Numbered from the stretch's first letter, positions 48,296-60,265 are shown. The stretch is 64,000 nt of DNA from Lytechinus variegatus (GCF_018143015.1 NC_054741.1:19959736-20023735); one strand, 5' to 3'. Made by a program: numbers and translations. The notes: generated from the sequence alone by a model not told the origin.

Positions 48296-50680
48296 CAGTC
48301 ATTCCACCCTTTATAAAATAACCATAGAGCTACCAATAGTATAGTTAGTATTCTCATTGAAATAACTTAGTCCCCCAAATCTATTTTTTAAAAGTAAAAT
48401 TAAATGATGGAGGGAAGCAATGCGCTAACACGATTTCCCGCCGGAAATGACCCCCCCACCTCCCCCCCCAAAAAAAAACCCCGACGCATTATAGCAAGTT
48501 CCTGGTTATCATGATAATAATTCTACTTGAAAGCCTAGATGCTTTTATTTATTTATTTATTTATCATTTTTATCTATTATTCTTTATTTCGGGGGGCGGG
48601 ATGTTCGAAAATCAGGGGCTATTACAAATTGAAGTGGGAAAACATGTCTGTAGCATAGCAGAATATGGGGGCGCTCGTACTGATAAATTTGCAAAAGCTC
48701 TGCAATAGTGCTACAAGTATGATCTTGCATGATTTTTGGAACATATTATATTTCGGCTCTAAACATTTCCCCCAAGATTATATTCATTTTTTTCTCTCCA
48801 TACTATGCCCACTCGTATTACAAGAGTCTTGAAAATTGAATGCGAAATCACTTAAATTCAAGGTAAAGGCGATGTTTTACTACTTCGGATTGCAAGTAAC
48901 GTGCACTTAAGATTAAAAATCTACCTATCAAATAACATTACACATTATATCTGAGAATGAGTGAATCAAGCATTATTTCCTGAAACTGAAAATTTCCTTT
49001 GGCATTGACCATTTAAAAATTGCATTTGCATTCTTCTGTTTTTGTTATCTTGCATTAAAAACGGCTGGAAAACGGCTGAACTTCTTGAAAAGGAAAACGT
49101 CCCTGCATTATGCTATCATCACCGTCTTGTAACTCACAAACCTCAATATATACAAATCATTTCCGAGTTCGTGATGCCCCTACCTCAACATGGCTATCAC
49201 TGGGACCATATAAACAAACAAATCGATTGGTAAATTCAAGCTTTTCTACTTCCATTCGACGCCTGGTCTGTCGAAAAAAGGATAAAATTTCAGATAAAAC
49301 TATAAGAAGACAACGGATTAGGAAATCGACCTAAGATTTTTGGCGCGTTGATGTGCCTCTGCCCACTTGTTTTCAACGAGCTGATTGGCTCTTCTCAAAC
49401 AATTGGCCTAGACTTTTTCAGGTCTTTCTGATTAAAAAAAAAAAATTATGACAAAAGATTAAACAGAGAGGCAAATGTCAAGTCATTTTGTCTTCTTTTT
49501 AAATTGCTGTACTTCACTCCCATAATGCAGTCTATATTGAACATTAAAACAAAAGGAATGTTATTTCTTCGTTTCTTTCTTTGTTTTCTTGCGCATTGCA
49601 AGAAACTAGCTCAATCGAATGGGCGCCCGAAATTGTTGAGAAAGGGTAAAAAGGGGCGCCTTGATAAGAAAGGTGGTGATGGGATATTTTCAAACAAAGG
49701 AAGCAATTGCGAAGAAGATCACAGGGGGGTCGTAAGAAGATCTATAGCTATAGTAGTCGAGGTCGTGGTAAAAGAAAACACGTTAATATATAAATGAAAG
49801 CATTGGACATGAACATTTTAGAGAAATACTCACGGAAAGATTTCATATCAGTAAGATTTCTTAGAACACATTTTTTTTTTTAAGTTTGTTCAATTCTGAT
49901 TTAATCTTAATCATGCTTTTAAAAAATAGAGTTGAAGTTACTTGTCTTTATGTAAACAATAAAACGCATTAAAATACACTGGTTGAAATGTTCAATATTT
50001 TCATGATCATGACGGCCCCATAATAGTAAAAAATAAATATGAAATAAAAATTAAAGGGAAATGTCTGCTATCAATCACTATGTTAATAATGTAACGAATA
50101 ATGTTCTGGGGACATGTTCGAATGCAACCAATATTGGTACCGTGGCCATGAATCACAATCATCTTTTCTCGTACAGGATTTCATGCATGGGAGGTCCATT
50201 GTTCTTCTCTGTTAACTGTATTTTCTCTACAAAATTAATCAATAACATCTCCATTTCATCAATGTAAAACTGTCAGAGACAAGCGTCAAAATTATAATGC
50301 ATTTTTAAGTCAATGCTATCGAAAGAAAATATTTTTTTTACAAGAAATGCAAACCTTAGTTGGGGTATTCGGAAAGGAATCTTATACATTCCTTTACGGC
50401 TGTCGCTCATAGATTTGAAAATTATGATATATTTCTGAGTTGAAAACACGAATAAGAATGCCTAACGATAAAATAAGTGAAATCTAATTCAGCAGAAAGA
50501 TGTATTTCTGTGTAATATCTCGCCGAAAAAGTAAGCAGATTTATAAAATTTTGTTGAATGTTTGGAATATTGCTTCGAATAAAACTCGGCATTTTTATGC
50601 AAGAAAAAAAGAATGGTCAATAATGATTTTAACAACACATTTATGAAAAAATCCCTCTTATTCCTAAAATGAATGGTAAA
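48296..50680. other. Non-coding, nothing recognised
   Basis: Contains C-run/A-run 48,462-48,478 and (ATTT)n near 48,544-48,565. Frames at 49,042-49,797 are basic or low complexity with no domain. Confidence 0.5.
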
Positions 50681-51070
50681 TTGCCAATCCGTCTACTGCC
50701 ATCTCGTCCACTCACCTCACGGTCTAATGCCAGTCCGTCCATCAACATTTCGTCTAACAACCATTTGGTCCAATCATCACTTCGTGTAATCATCATTTCG
50801 TCTTTGACCATTTCGTCTCATAACCAGTTGTCTAATATCCATTTCATTTTCACTCATTTTGCACAACTTACACTTGGTCTAATTAGACCAAATTGTATAT
50901 GGACTAAATGTATATTGGGCCAACGGGTTATTAGACAAAATGGCATTAGACTATTAGAATGAAAGTAGATCATGGGTGGACAAACTGGTGGTAGACCAAA
51001 TGGTAGTAGACGAGTTGGAAATTGGACGAATTGGATTAGACTATTTGAAAATAAACCAAATGAATACGGA
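50681..51070. repeat. Foldback of short CCATTTCGTCTAA-type repeats
   Basis: The left half holds repeated motifs such as CATTTCGTCT, CCATTTGGTCC and CAGTTGTCTAA. The right half holds their inverses (TAGACAAAATGG, TAGACCAAATGG, GGACGAATTGG). The centre is an 18-base perfect palindrome TTGGTCTAATTAGACCAA (50,874-50,891). It thus looks like a tandem array of ~20-25 bp units that has been inverted upon itself. Open frames in it are artefacts. Confidence 0.8.
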
Positions 51071-52560
51071 TATTTTATATCTAGGGACATAGGGTAATGT
51101 GTAATTCTTAAGTCCTTCTTGCTCTATCTTCCATTCTCATATCTGTCTGCCTGTCTTTCTGTCCTCATTTTCTATGTAAGGAATGAAAAAGGTCAAGAAA
51201 ATGAGTTAAATTCTTTTCACCCGCCCTCTGAACTGATTTTCAAGAAGTTGGTGCAACTTCAGGCCAATTTTCTTATAATAAAAGGGTTGGTCGGAATAAT
51301 TAATCATGTTGGTTAATGTTTCCGACCAATGAAATGGTGAAATTCGATTTAACTATTGGTTAAAATCTATACCCGGAAACTTTTTTGATTGTTGTCACTT
51401 TTTTCAGACGGACACAAGTCATTTTCACAAAGAGATTGGTTATTTTGACCAATTTTTTAAAGAATGAATTAATACAGTAAAACTTAGTCTCGTTTGACTA
51501 GAAGGCAGCCATTTCTGACTAGAGTTACGAAGATAAACGAAACAGTTGCAGTCACCTGATTCTAGGCATAATACATATAGGGCTTTGTAGTAATTGTTAC
51601 CCTGCCTTCGATTTAAGAATGCACTTGGTAATGTTTGATTATTTATTACTGTCTTGTAGTATCTATATCCATAATCCTATCAAGCTTAAAGCATTTGTGC
51701 CATGTTTTGCCACGTCAATTATTATTTAATTTCCTAACCATCATCAGACTTTATATCATATGGCATTGAAATTCATTCTATTCACATTTCTCATTTTAAC
51801 CGGTCTTATTTTATCAAATTGCTCACAAACATTTACCTTTCAGTGACTAGCAACACGATATTAAACTTGATTTGACAGAAACGTGCTGTTTGCTTCAAAT
51901 GAAATCAATCAAAAATTAGAAAATAAGTGTAGGCTGTATTAAAAAGAAATATCTGTTACACCTTTACAGTCAAGATAAATCAACCGAATAAAGGTTTGAT
52001 TTCATTTGAATTCATATTTTCCACTTTTGTTTTCATTTACTATTCATAATAATTCGTACATAATAAAAAAATAATAATTATAATTCATAATAATATACGG
52101 ACATACATGATAAACAGAGAATAAATGTATTGCAATACATACTTGAAAAAGTGAACATGTACGGAAAATCAACAAATTATTCAAAAACTACAATAAGAAC
52201 AATAACTTGAGAGAGGAGAGCTTCTGCTAAAAAAAAAGTAGTGGAACCTGATTAGGTTAATACATATTTCATCCTTTTTGCATATAGTGCATAGTAAAAA
52301 AAAAGCAAGTTTAATGTAATCATCATTTAACTTGGAGAGGAGAAATTAGGCGAAATTGCTGTAATAAAAATGTGGTTTTTACAACCGTAACATAGTTGAT
52401 TCTTGTAGATTCCGTATTGATCTTGATGAAATATGCATTGATCCGTTTACCTTTGGGAGATATTTGGGACATTGTACTTCTATTACTGTTTACTTAGGAG
52501 ATTGAATGGTTATCATTAAAGATAGACATAATTGTAGTGAGATATGAAGCCTTTTTATTT
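51071..52560. other. Non-coding with a small hairpin
   Basis: TTGGTCGGAA (51,287-51,296) and TTCCGACCAA (51,320-51,329) are perfect inverted repeats; GGTTATTTTGACC near 51,438 echoes them. The rest is AT-rich with no recognised gene. Confidence 0.5.
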
Positions 52561-53170
52561 TTCAAGGGCACAGTCCAGGCCTATCATCGCGAACCTCGGG
52601 GGTGATGGGTTGTGGGTTATCTGGTGAAACAGGCCGAACTACCCTCGATACGCGACAGCTTACCTACGGGGTCGAGATAACCTTCGCATACCTCAAGATG
52701 TTTTAAAAGCGATGAAATATGTGATCTGGGCCTTGTCGGATTAATTAAAGTGCGATAAAAAATGAGGAAAAACAAGGGAGGAGAAGCCATAAAAGACGGC
52801 TAAAGACAAAAGACCTCGTGCAAATGTTGTTCTTGCCTGTGTATAGCTTGGCAACAGCACCCCGTGTTATATATCTCTACAGACCACACATTACGAGGGC
52901 GAGGTAGGTGGGCTGGCGAACTGAACGCTAAGTGATCGCGTCGCCGAAGCTGACGGGGTCGAGTGATAGTGAGGATCGTCGCTGGTAACCGGCACCGCGT
53001 GGGATCTTCTCTTGAAAGGTGATTCAGTTTTGAATTTCTCTCTGGCATAAACACGGTCGTTATGGTTTCTTTCCATCGTTAAAGAAGAAGGCTTGTTTAT
53101 CTACTCCTTGGAATGGTCAATAACTCCTCGCCTTTGACCCCCTTCTGCCACTCCGAGCAGAAAATATATA
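52561..53170 (-). other. GC-richer block with protein-like minus-strand frame
   Basis: Base composition here is less AT-rich than the flanks. A minus-strand frame at 52,891-53,076 encodes a 61-residue basic then Ser/Pro-rich peptide (for example SPFKRRSHAVPVTSDD). An overlapping frame covers 52,800-53,054. I recognise neither. It may be an isolated exon, conserved regulatory DNA or chance. Confidence 0.25.
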
Positions 53171-53479
53171 GGTGATCTTAGCCATCTTTTATTCCTCCAA
53201 ACATAACATCAACAAGTATCTCAAAAAGGCAGCAAAATAACCGGGCAAAATAACTCATGCAAACGAGAATAGAGCATATAGAACCTTGACGAATATATCC
53301 TCCAATGAACCAATTGCCTGCAATTGTATTATGTTTTGTTGGACCTCGATGATACCAAGTGTCATTTACAAATAACCACTGAGCACAATATTAACACTCA
53401 ATTTTCATGAAGACTTTATCATTTGAAGACAGGTTGACACATTGAAATAAATACAATATATCATGCGCTTTGAAATTAC

Positions 53480-54045
53480 TTTTAACGGGAATTCAAAGAG
53501 GAATACAACCTTGGACATTATATTTGGGAGTGAGGGGACAAAATCAGAAAAAAAAGAATGGTGAAAGTTTGAAAGAAATCTGACAAGAATAAAGTTCTGG
53601 CTAGGGTCAAGGGTAAGTAAATTTATGATAAGTGCATGGTAGGGACCACTTTCCCATAGGCAATGTACTTAATCTATCAGTGACAGTGATTGTCTAAGTT
53701 GTAGCTATTCCCCTTGGGCAGTAATCAAGATATAGCATTTTCTCATGTCCTCATAAAAGAAAATATGATTTGAAGTAAAAAAAATTGAGAAAAAGAAATG
53801 AAATTTAAGTTTTTTTTTATGTATTTGAGTAAAATGAAGAGTGTTGCTTGCTTACATCAATATGAAATTCCCAGTGTAGCCAATTTGAAGTCCATATGTG
53901 ATAACCTGTTTTTTTAAATTGTCAAAAATTCATAACTTTCTTATTGTTTGTTTGATATTTTTCAAACTTTCACGTATCTACTTATATGATTTTTAATTTT
54001 CCTCTAAAACAACTTTTTTGTTAGGATTAGATTCCCCTTTAAAAA
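53480..54045. mobile_element. Old foldback element (degenerate)
   Basis: GGTGAAAGTTTGAAAGAAAT in the left part is matched inversely by ATATTTTTCAAACTTTCAC in the right part, and the right end reads GATTAGATTCCCCTTTAAA. CATAACTTTCTTATT, shared with the 11.9 kb element arms, lies in the right arm. Boundaries are approximate. Confidence 0.5.
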
Positions 54046-54409
54046 GCTTATTATCCGTATCTTACCGAGGTTTCATGCAACGAACAGCCTCATAGATTTT
54101 TTGGTAATTAACTATATAGCAATATGCGAGTGTGTGTCTGAATCCCAATGGTAAAGATTTAAAAAAAATGGGATAGAGTTTTTTTTTAATTAGCAGATGG
54201 ATTCGATTTAAAAATTAAAAAAAAAAGAGGAAAACAACCCCTATAGAACTAAACTTTCCAGTTTTACAGTAATTTGCCAATTTTTTTTCATTTCGCGCCA
54301 AATCTAGGCGCTTTTCAAGAAAATTTAGAGGACAGTAGGAAGAAACGAATATAAATGTTTTTAGGTGATTTTATTTTTCAGGAGTTAAACATGTTTTTGT
54401 GCATCATAT

Positions 54410-54560
54410 TTGTTCTTGAGCTAAGCGAAACTTTAAAATGTCATAAATTTCCTCTTTTACATCCGATTTTGACTTATAAAAATATTCTGCATCATACTTG
54501 CTGGACTCTTTACAGTTTATCCAAATCGATTTGTAATTGGTGCGAACTTTAAATTTTAAA
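54410..54560 (+). mobile_element. Decayed half of the 11.9 kb foldback family
   Basis: AAGCGAAACTTTAAAATGTC and ACATCCGATTTTGA match the right arm of the element at 11,887-12,496, in the same order. No inverted partner arm follows, so it is a truncated copy. Confidence 0.65.
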
Positions 54561-54644
54561 ACGGCAGAAGTTGTATTACTTGTATATTACTGTTACGTTT
54601 CAGGAAACATTTACCAGCATAATTACGATAGCTGAATAAAGGTG

Positions 54645-54858
54645 TTACACTCTATAAAAAGAAATGTTAACTTAACATTTGAAAGGTTGGAGGAGCAACA
54701 ACATTTTCTATATGTTGCATTTACCACTTTAAATGGTTCTACCCAACACTTAAAATGTTGGATTTAGCTTTATACAAGGTTGGATGTAACATTTGGAAAA
54801 GGTTTTCACTCCTCCAACCTTTAAAATGTTGATTTAACATTCGATTTTTAGAGTGTAA
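54645..54858. mobile_element. MITE with TTACACTCTA termini
   Basis: 214 bp. The left end TTACACTCTATAAAAAG and right end TTTTTAGAGTGTAA are inverted. Inner arms continue (AAAGGTTGGAGGAG against CTCCTCCAACCTTT), and AACATTT/AAATGTT motifs repeat throughout. It encodes nothing. Confidence 0.8.
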
Positions 54859-56321
54859 AAGCTACTAAATTCTAGATATTTCATTGGCGGATTGTGTCAG
54901 AGATATCAAATACATATTGATTTGATTCAAAGATGAACACGAGCCCAAAGCACTTTGATCATATTATTGGTAAAGCGCTAGAAAAGTACCTTTTACGTAC
55001 AGCTTGAAACTCTGCTGTTCATTTTGACTGATTCATTATAGAGACGCTGAAGATTTTACATTATATTGCAAATGAAGACAATGGATAAACTCGCAATTAC
55101 TTTTGATGCGCTCTGCCTGTACCTATTGACAATGTCAACGTCAATCATGAGCATGCAAACCCCTTTTTTTCTTAAATTTCACTTCTTTAGCACAAACACA
55201 TTAATCATATTCTTAATACGATACGAGGATTAACCTGAAAACAATGTGAAGACCCATCAGAAGCACGATGGGTGTTTTCTGAATAATCGTTTGGTCATCG
55301 AGAGTATGAGACAGAGCGAAATGTGATTTATGAGGGATGTAACGATATAATTCATATCTACCGAGATCTCGGTTTTGAATAGGTATGGGCCTATAATTGT
55401 CTGCATAATTTTGTAGGCCTATATTGATCATGCCTGTAGCAGGCCTAAATTGTAAATTTTCTGGCTCAGTACATACATATACCATGTATACATGTGCATG
55501 ATAGAGGCCTATACATGTTGGGTCCTTTAAAATGCCATGCACATACAGTATGCCAGCTCGAAAAATACAGGTTTTGCCTTTCTAAAAGTGCCCAAATGTG
55601 AGTCGGATGTGAGGGTGTGTGTGTGTGAGGGTGTTTGTGTGCGTGTGGGGGTGTATGTGTGAGTATTGCGTATTTCCAAGCATGTACCAATCGTTTATGA
55701 TTATTTACGTCAGGGGCCGATTTTTTAACGTCACCATCCAAAAGACGTCACGGTAACCAGGACTGGAACCTCGAAATCCCCGCATCCATCATGCGATGCG
55801 TAATTTTCCAATATAAGCGAAATTTAAATTTTGGTAATTCCCCCCCCCCAAAAAAAAATGTCGCTATTCCGATTCAATACTAGTTCACATGTTTATGAAT
55901 GTGGATGCGAAGTATATGTCACCAAAATGTCTGTTATTGGATAACTTTTGCGATTTACATGAAAAACATTGTATTAATGGGGTGCTTGGTAAAATCAAAT
56001 GTGCTTTTTTGTAGCATATACATGTACAGTAAGTATATTGACTCTAGGAAAATTTTAATTTGGTATGAACGGCAACGATGTGAGGAGGATCATTAAATTG
56101 GTTATAAGTCGTTCATTATAAGATAGAATGTTGCATTTTGGGAAGGATACAGCTGCACTGATATACTGTTTGGGCTGTTGTTGCTCAACTCAGTGTGGTC
56201 ATGGTGGTACAATGCAAAGTCATGAAAGTTGAAGTTGAGAGTGTATTAAACGGTAGCCTACATAGCATAATTATCAAAAGTAACATAAAAAACTATTACG
56301 ACTCCTCCTCCTCCCCCGTCT
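54859..56321. other. Non-coding with (GT)n
   Basis: A GT-rich tract lies at 55,612-55,665 and a C-run/A-run at 55,840-55,858. No gene is recognised. Confidence 0.5.
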
Positions 56322-56342
56322 TCTACTACTACTATACTACTT

Positions 56343-56438
<96 letters not shown>

Positions 56439-56449
56439 TACTACTACTG
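56322..56449 (+). repeat. (ACT)n microsatellite
   Basis: About 40 ACT/TAC triplets with a few TTC or ATAC interruptions. Poly-Thr in one frame is an artefact. Confidence 0.95.
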
Positions 56450-57969
56450 TTTTTGTTCGTTTCTTTTAACATCATCTACATATTTTTATAGTTGCTCTCA
56501 CTCTCTGGTTGATAAATGATTTTGACGGTTAATCAACATCAAATTCCCTGTTGGTTTGTTACAATAATTATTTGCGATGTTCTAGATAACCAATATAATA
56601 TCATTTTCACCTCAAAAGACCAATTAAAGCTACCTCTCCCACTGCTGCTGCTGCTGCTTTTCCCAATTGTGTTCCAAATTTCCTCACAAATCCCCTTCAT
56701 AATCATACCCACTTTCTTTCTAAATATAGACCATTTCTATTTTACCAAATGCACTTGATTTCTTTCCCAATAAACACTTTCAAAATCGATTCCTTTCCCT
56801 AGGTCAGCGAAAATCAACACCCTCAGATTCATTGATTCATTATACACGCCTCTTTGTTAGAATTGAAAGTGAGATTTTAATAATCGGAAGTATTATGCTG
56901 GACTCGAAGATAATATTATTTTCGAATTAGTGATGTTTGCAGCTTCGATTTCGTATCATACAGGAAGACGACAATACAGTGATCTAATTAATACCAGGAT
57001 ATGAAAATAGATTTTGAACGCATCAACTGCCCGTTCACCATGTTTATATTATGTTATTTTTGCACGTGTATATTTTTCACACGTATATAGATGGTTTACT
57101 GTCATACCATGGAGCTAATAGCTCTATGGTCATACAAGTAGAACTTTCTCTGTCCATATTAGAAAGGGTTTAGCTTACGAACTAAATACATACAGTATAT
57201 GTCTAAATCCCACAAGTTAGGTACATTTTACATTAGCCTTTCTTTCTCATGACCCGAATGCCGTGCGTGCTGTAAACTAATGGATTACTTTTTGGGGGGT
57301 GGGTGTATATCTGGTGCCTGCAGAGGGGTGACACAGAGCATTTTCCCCAAATTCAAAATACCTACGTTTTGTAGCAAAATTTAACAAAAATTCTCACAGC
57401 GTATCCATCATGTCCATTGCGTCCCTCTTTTTCAACTTAAAATGAAATAAAAATGACACGATATAGGTCGCTTAGCTCACTCGCTTACTTAGGTTTTCGA
57501 ACATTTTATGTATTCTTGCTCCTCTCCCGGTGAAACAGTCTGCTTACTTCGTTGGTTGTCTTGGTCATTACACATTTTCTGGATATTTTTTTTTTAGAAT
57601 AAACAAAACAAACAACAGCAACATATTTTGAAGACGCATAGTAATATTTTGATCTGTTCATGACGTTCAATCATAAATTTTTGGTATTTCTTTTTTACCA
57701 AGAAATATTTTGTGGATACTTAATGAAACTCTTTTGAACAAGAATTACCTTTTAAAAGAGTTGACGATAAAGAGGATCTCCCCTTAATGACAGGATACCA
57801 TGATAACTGATGATTTTTATTTTCCATGAAGAATCGAAACAAGAACTATATTATTTTTTTCTCTCTTTCTTTTCCACTTCCACAGGGTTATTATTTTCAA
57901 AAATATTCTTCATAACATTATACATACAATATATTTCATACAAAGCAGTGAATAATCAAGTTAAATATG
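56450..57969. other. Non-coding; hairpin copy 2 inside
   Basis: Includes the ACCATGGAGCT/AGCTCTATGGT hairpin at 57,106-57,130 and a T-run/G-run at 57,289-57,299. No gene is seen. Confidence 0.5.
57106..57130. repeat. CCATGGAGCT hairpin, copy 2
   Basis: ACCATGGAGCT, 3-base loop, AGCTCTATGGT. The stem matches copy 1 at 7,629-7,652 exactly, while the surrounding sequence differs apart from a short GTCA on one side. Confidence 0.6.
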
Positions 57970-58240
57970 TACATTTTCAACATGTAAATGCATTTAATTA
58001 GTTGGATAAAAGAATTAGAATTTCGATATTTCATATAATGAAATAAAAACGAAATAGTGTGTGATGGTGACATAATCGGTCCTCTCATTGAATATCGATT
58101 CTTTGTGTAAATAAGCGAAATTTTAGCTTTCTTATCTTACATCCAAATTCGATTAAATTTACAGGGTTTTGCTTTGCTCTCCCTCTCTCTTTCTCGTTAT
58201 ACAAATCAACATTATGTTGGGATGCACATGACTTTTAACT
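57970..58240 (+). mobile_element. Decayed copy of the 11.9 kb foldback family
   Basis: TTTCATATAATGAAATAAAA, GAAATAGTGTGTGATGGTGA and AAATAAGCGAAATTTTAGC, followed by CTTTCTTATCTTACATCC, match the right half of the 11.9 kb element in order. The right end (GTTGGGATGCACATGACTTTT) is a diverged form of its terminus. The left arm is missing. Confidence 0.65.
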
Positions 58241-58308
58241 TGATTTTCAGAGAAAGAGTAATATCTCAGTTGGTATGGACCGGGGATACGTCACAACCCA
58301 GTGACCCA

Positions 58309-58444
58309 GGACCGATTCATCAACATTTTTGTCCTACAAGTTGTCGGATCTGACAACTTTCCCTGATTCTGATTGGCTAATTGTCGGATAAAACGGGACT
58401 TGTCGGATAAAACGTCCGACAAGTCCTTTCATGAAACGCTCCCT
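58309..58444. mobile_element. GTTTCATGAAA-family MITE, copy A
   Basis: 136 bp. GATTCATCAACATTTTTGTC starts it, and CCTTTCATGAAACGCTCCCT ends it. Inner inverted pairs use TTGTCGGA/TCCGACAA motifs. It lacks ~25 bp (GAGAGGCACGGTTCCTATGG and onward) that copy B has. Confidence 0.75.
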
Positions 58445-58459
58445 GAAGTATACTGTTAC

Positions 58460-58512
58460 TATGTTAATTGTCCGATAAAATGTAAGGCAAGCCCTTTTGT
58501 GAAATGATGCCC
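58460..58512. mobile_element. GTTTCATGAAA-family fragment
   Basis: ATTGTCCGATAAAATGTAAG followed by CCCTTTTGTGAAATGATGCCC resembles the right end of copies A and B but is diverged and lacks a left end. Confidence 0.5.
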
Positions 58513-58690
58513 AGTCAATGCCCTTGACATGTTTGGTATAAGGCAGTCATCTTCAAAACCATGTATGTCCCTCGAAGAACACCTTAAAGCCGTCGGTCCC
58601 TTGTTGCATTCTCACGTACGTTCAGTCACCACAAGTTCTTAGCAGTCGGGTAAAAACACCATGAATTTATGTGCAGAATTTGAAATACCT

Positions 58691-58850
58691 GGGGAGCGTT
58701 TCATCAATATTTTCATCCGACAAGTTGTCAGATCTGATAGCTTTCCATGATTTTGATTGGCTGAGAGGCACGGTTCCTATGGTAACTGTCGGATAAAATG
58801 GGACTTGTCGGATAAAACGTCCTACAAGTCCTTTCATGAAACGCCCCCCT
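58691..58850. mobile_element. GTTTCATGAAA-family MITE, copy B
   Basis: 160 bp. It starts GGGGAGCGTTTCATCAATAT and ends CTTTCATGAAACGCCCCCCT. ACAAGTTGTCAGATCTGATA and CTGTCGGATAAAATGGGACT match copy A. The two copies lie in the same orientation about 250 bp apart. Confidence 0.8.
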
Positions 58851-59436
58851 GATATAATGTTTGGTGCATTATGTTTTTAATGACAGTCAAGATGATCAAG
58901 GAGACATTTTCAGGCCATGATGGTGTCGGTCTCCTGGATTGAACTTGTGATTTGTGAGGAATCACAGGCGGGCTGAAGACGGGGAGGAGTTGAAGGAGGT
59001 CTAGGTGGGTCTACGATCTAGAGGTCATCGTGTTTACATAGTTCTTACCCAAAGGTCAACCATTGTTTATCACAAATTGTTTTTAGGCAGCGTAATTTTT
59101 CATTGCCCGTCAGAAAATCGCCAGGAGCGACGATCAGTTCAGAGTTTGAAGAGATAGAAAGGGGGAGTAGAACATAAAACTCAGCCATTGAGTCAAGTGA
59201 GATGAAATCTCGGTTCCTTAAAAAAAAGACACGATGTTTGAAAGATACTGGATTGTTGATATTTCTAACGTTTCACTGAATATATGTATGTTTAAACGGT
59301 TCGGAAAGCATTTGAATCATAATGATACATAGCAAATGACGTATATATTACTTAGCTCCAGTTCAACCCCCCCCCCCCCCGAAGAAAGGGGTATACGGTT
59401 GATTCGAATGAATGGAAATAGAGACAGACATTTTTT

Positions 59437-59610
59437 TTGGATCTCGTGGAATCTACATCTCCAGGATGAGACACACAAGAGGACAAAAACTTGGATATCG
59501 TTGAGTCGACGTCTTCAGGACGAGAGATGACAGTATCTTTGATCTCGGCGAGTCGACTTCTTGAGGATGAGGTACAGGAGGAAAATAACTTGGATCTCGT
59601 CGTAATGTTC
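59437..59610 (+). repeat. Short tandem repeat, ~50 bp unit
   Basis: Units starting TTGGATCTCGT occur at 59,437, 59,491, 59,538 and 59,590 (periods 54, 47 and 52). Each continues with GAGTCGAC or GAATCTAC, then a CTTC..AGGA(T/C)GAG motif. Overlapping open frames (59,336-59,703) come from the repeat and are not supported as genes. A poly-C run (59,366-59,381) lies just before. Confidence 0.65.
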
Positions 59611-59778
59611 AGAACGAATGGTCAAGTGAGAGAATGGGCACCAATGTATAACGAAAAAAAGGCTTCAAATTCATTAAGACGAAACATACATTTTTTCATA
59701 TAGTGTGACGAACAAGTAAAAATGAAGTCTTGTGAAAATATATTTTTAACCAGATTTTTATAAAACGTTAAAAACTGA

Positions 59779-60265
59779 AAAAGGTGTACTCCGGGCCGAA
59801 AAATATTTAGATCTAAATAAATAGAGTAAAACCAAACTCACAAAGCAAAATGCTGAAAATTTCTTCAAAATCTGATAACAGAGACCGAAGATATTGAATT
59901 GTAAAGTTTAGCAATACATTGTGAAAACAGTGATATCACACCCCCATTTTCCCTTTCCTTATGTTATTACGTGAAACATAATTATTTCATTTTTTCACAC
60001 ATGTGTGAATTATATGTCTTTTTTGTAATAAAATAAGTTGCAACATGGAGCTCCCTTAGAAGCTCCATGGTTGCAGCTATGGTTATCTAATACTCTCCAT
60101 CAGTTGTCAAAATACAAATGAACAAGTGGGGATATGACATCTTTAAAATGCCATAATTTTGTTATTCCTTGTCCGAATTTGATCAAATTTTCAATGTGTT
60201 CTTTGACATTATTTTCTTTATCTGTTCAAATCATATTATTTTCAGCCAGCCTGGAGTACCTCTTT
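59779..60265. mobile_element. ~487 bp foldback, AAAGGTGTACTCC family
   Basis: The left end AAAAGGTGTACTCCGGGC and right end GCCTGGAGTACCTCTTT are inverted. Long arms pair loosely (GCTGAAAATTTC against TCAAATTTTCAATG). At its centre sits the CATGGAGCT..AGCTCCATGG hairpin. Its left arm matches, inversely, the right arm of the element at 62.6 kb, placing both in one family. Confidence 0.8.
60044..60072. repeat. CCATGGAGCT hairpin, copy 3 (variant)
   Basis: CATGGAGCT, a spacer CCCTTAGA, then AGCTCCATG, flanked by GCAA and TTGC that extend the stem. It lies at the centre of a larger foldback element. Confidence 0.6.

Noticed and set aside
57460-57510. tRNA-like stretch TAGCTCACTCG and GGTTTTCGAAC
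   Set aside because: The A-box-like and B-box-like motifs are too close together and no cloverleaf forms.
58250-58300. CTCAGTTGGTATGGACC, similar to a tRNA A box
   Set aside because: There is no B box at a suitable distance.
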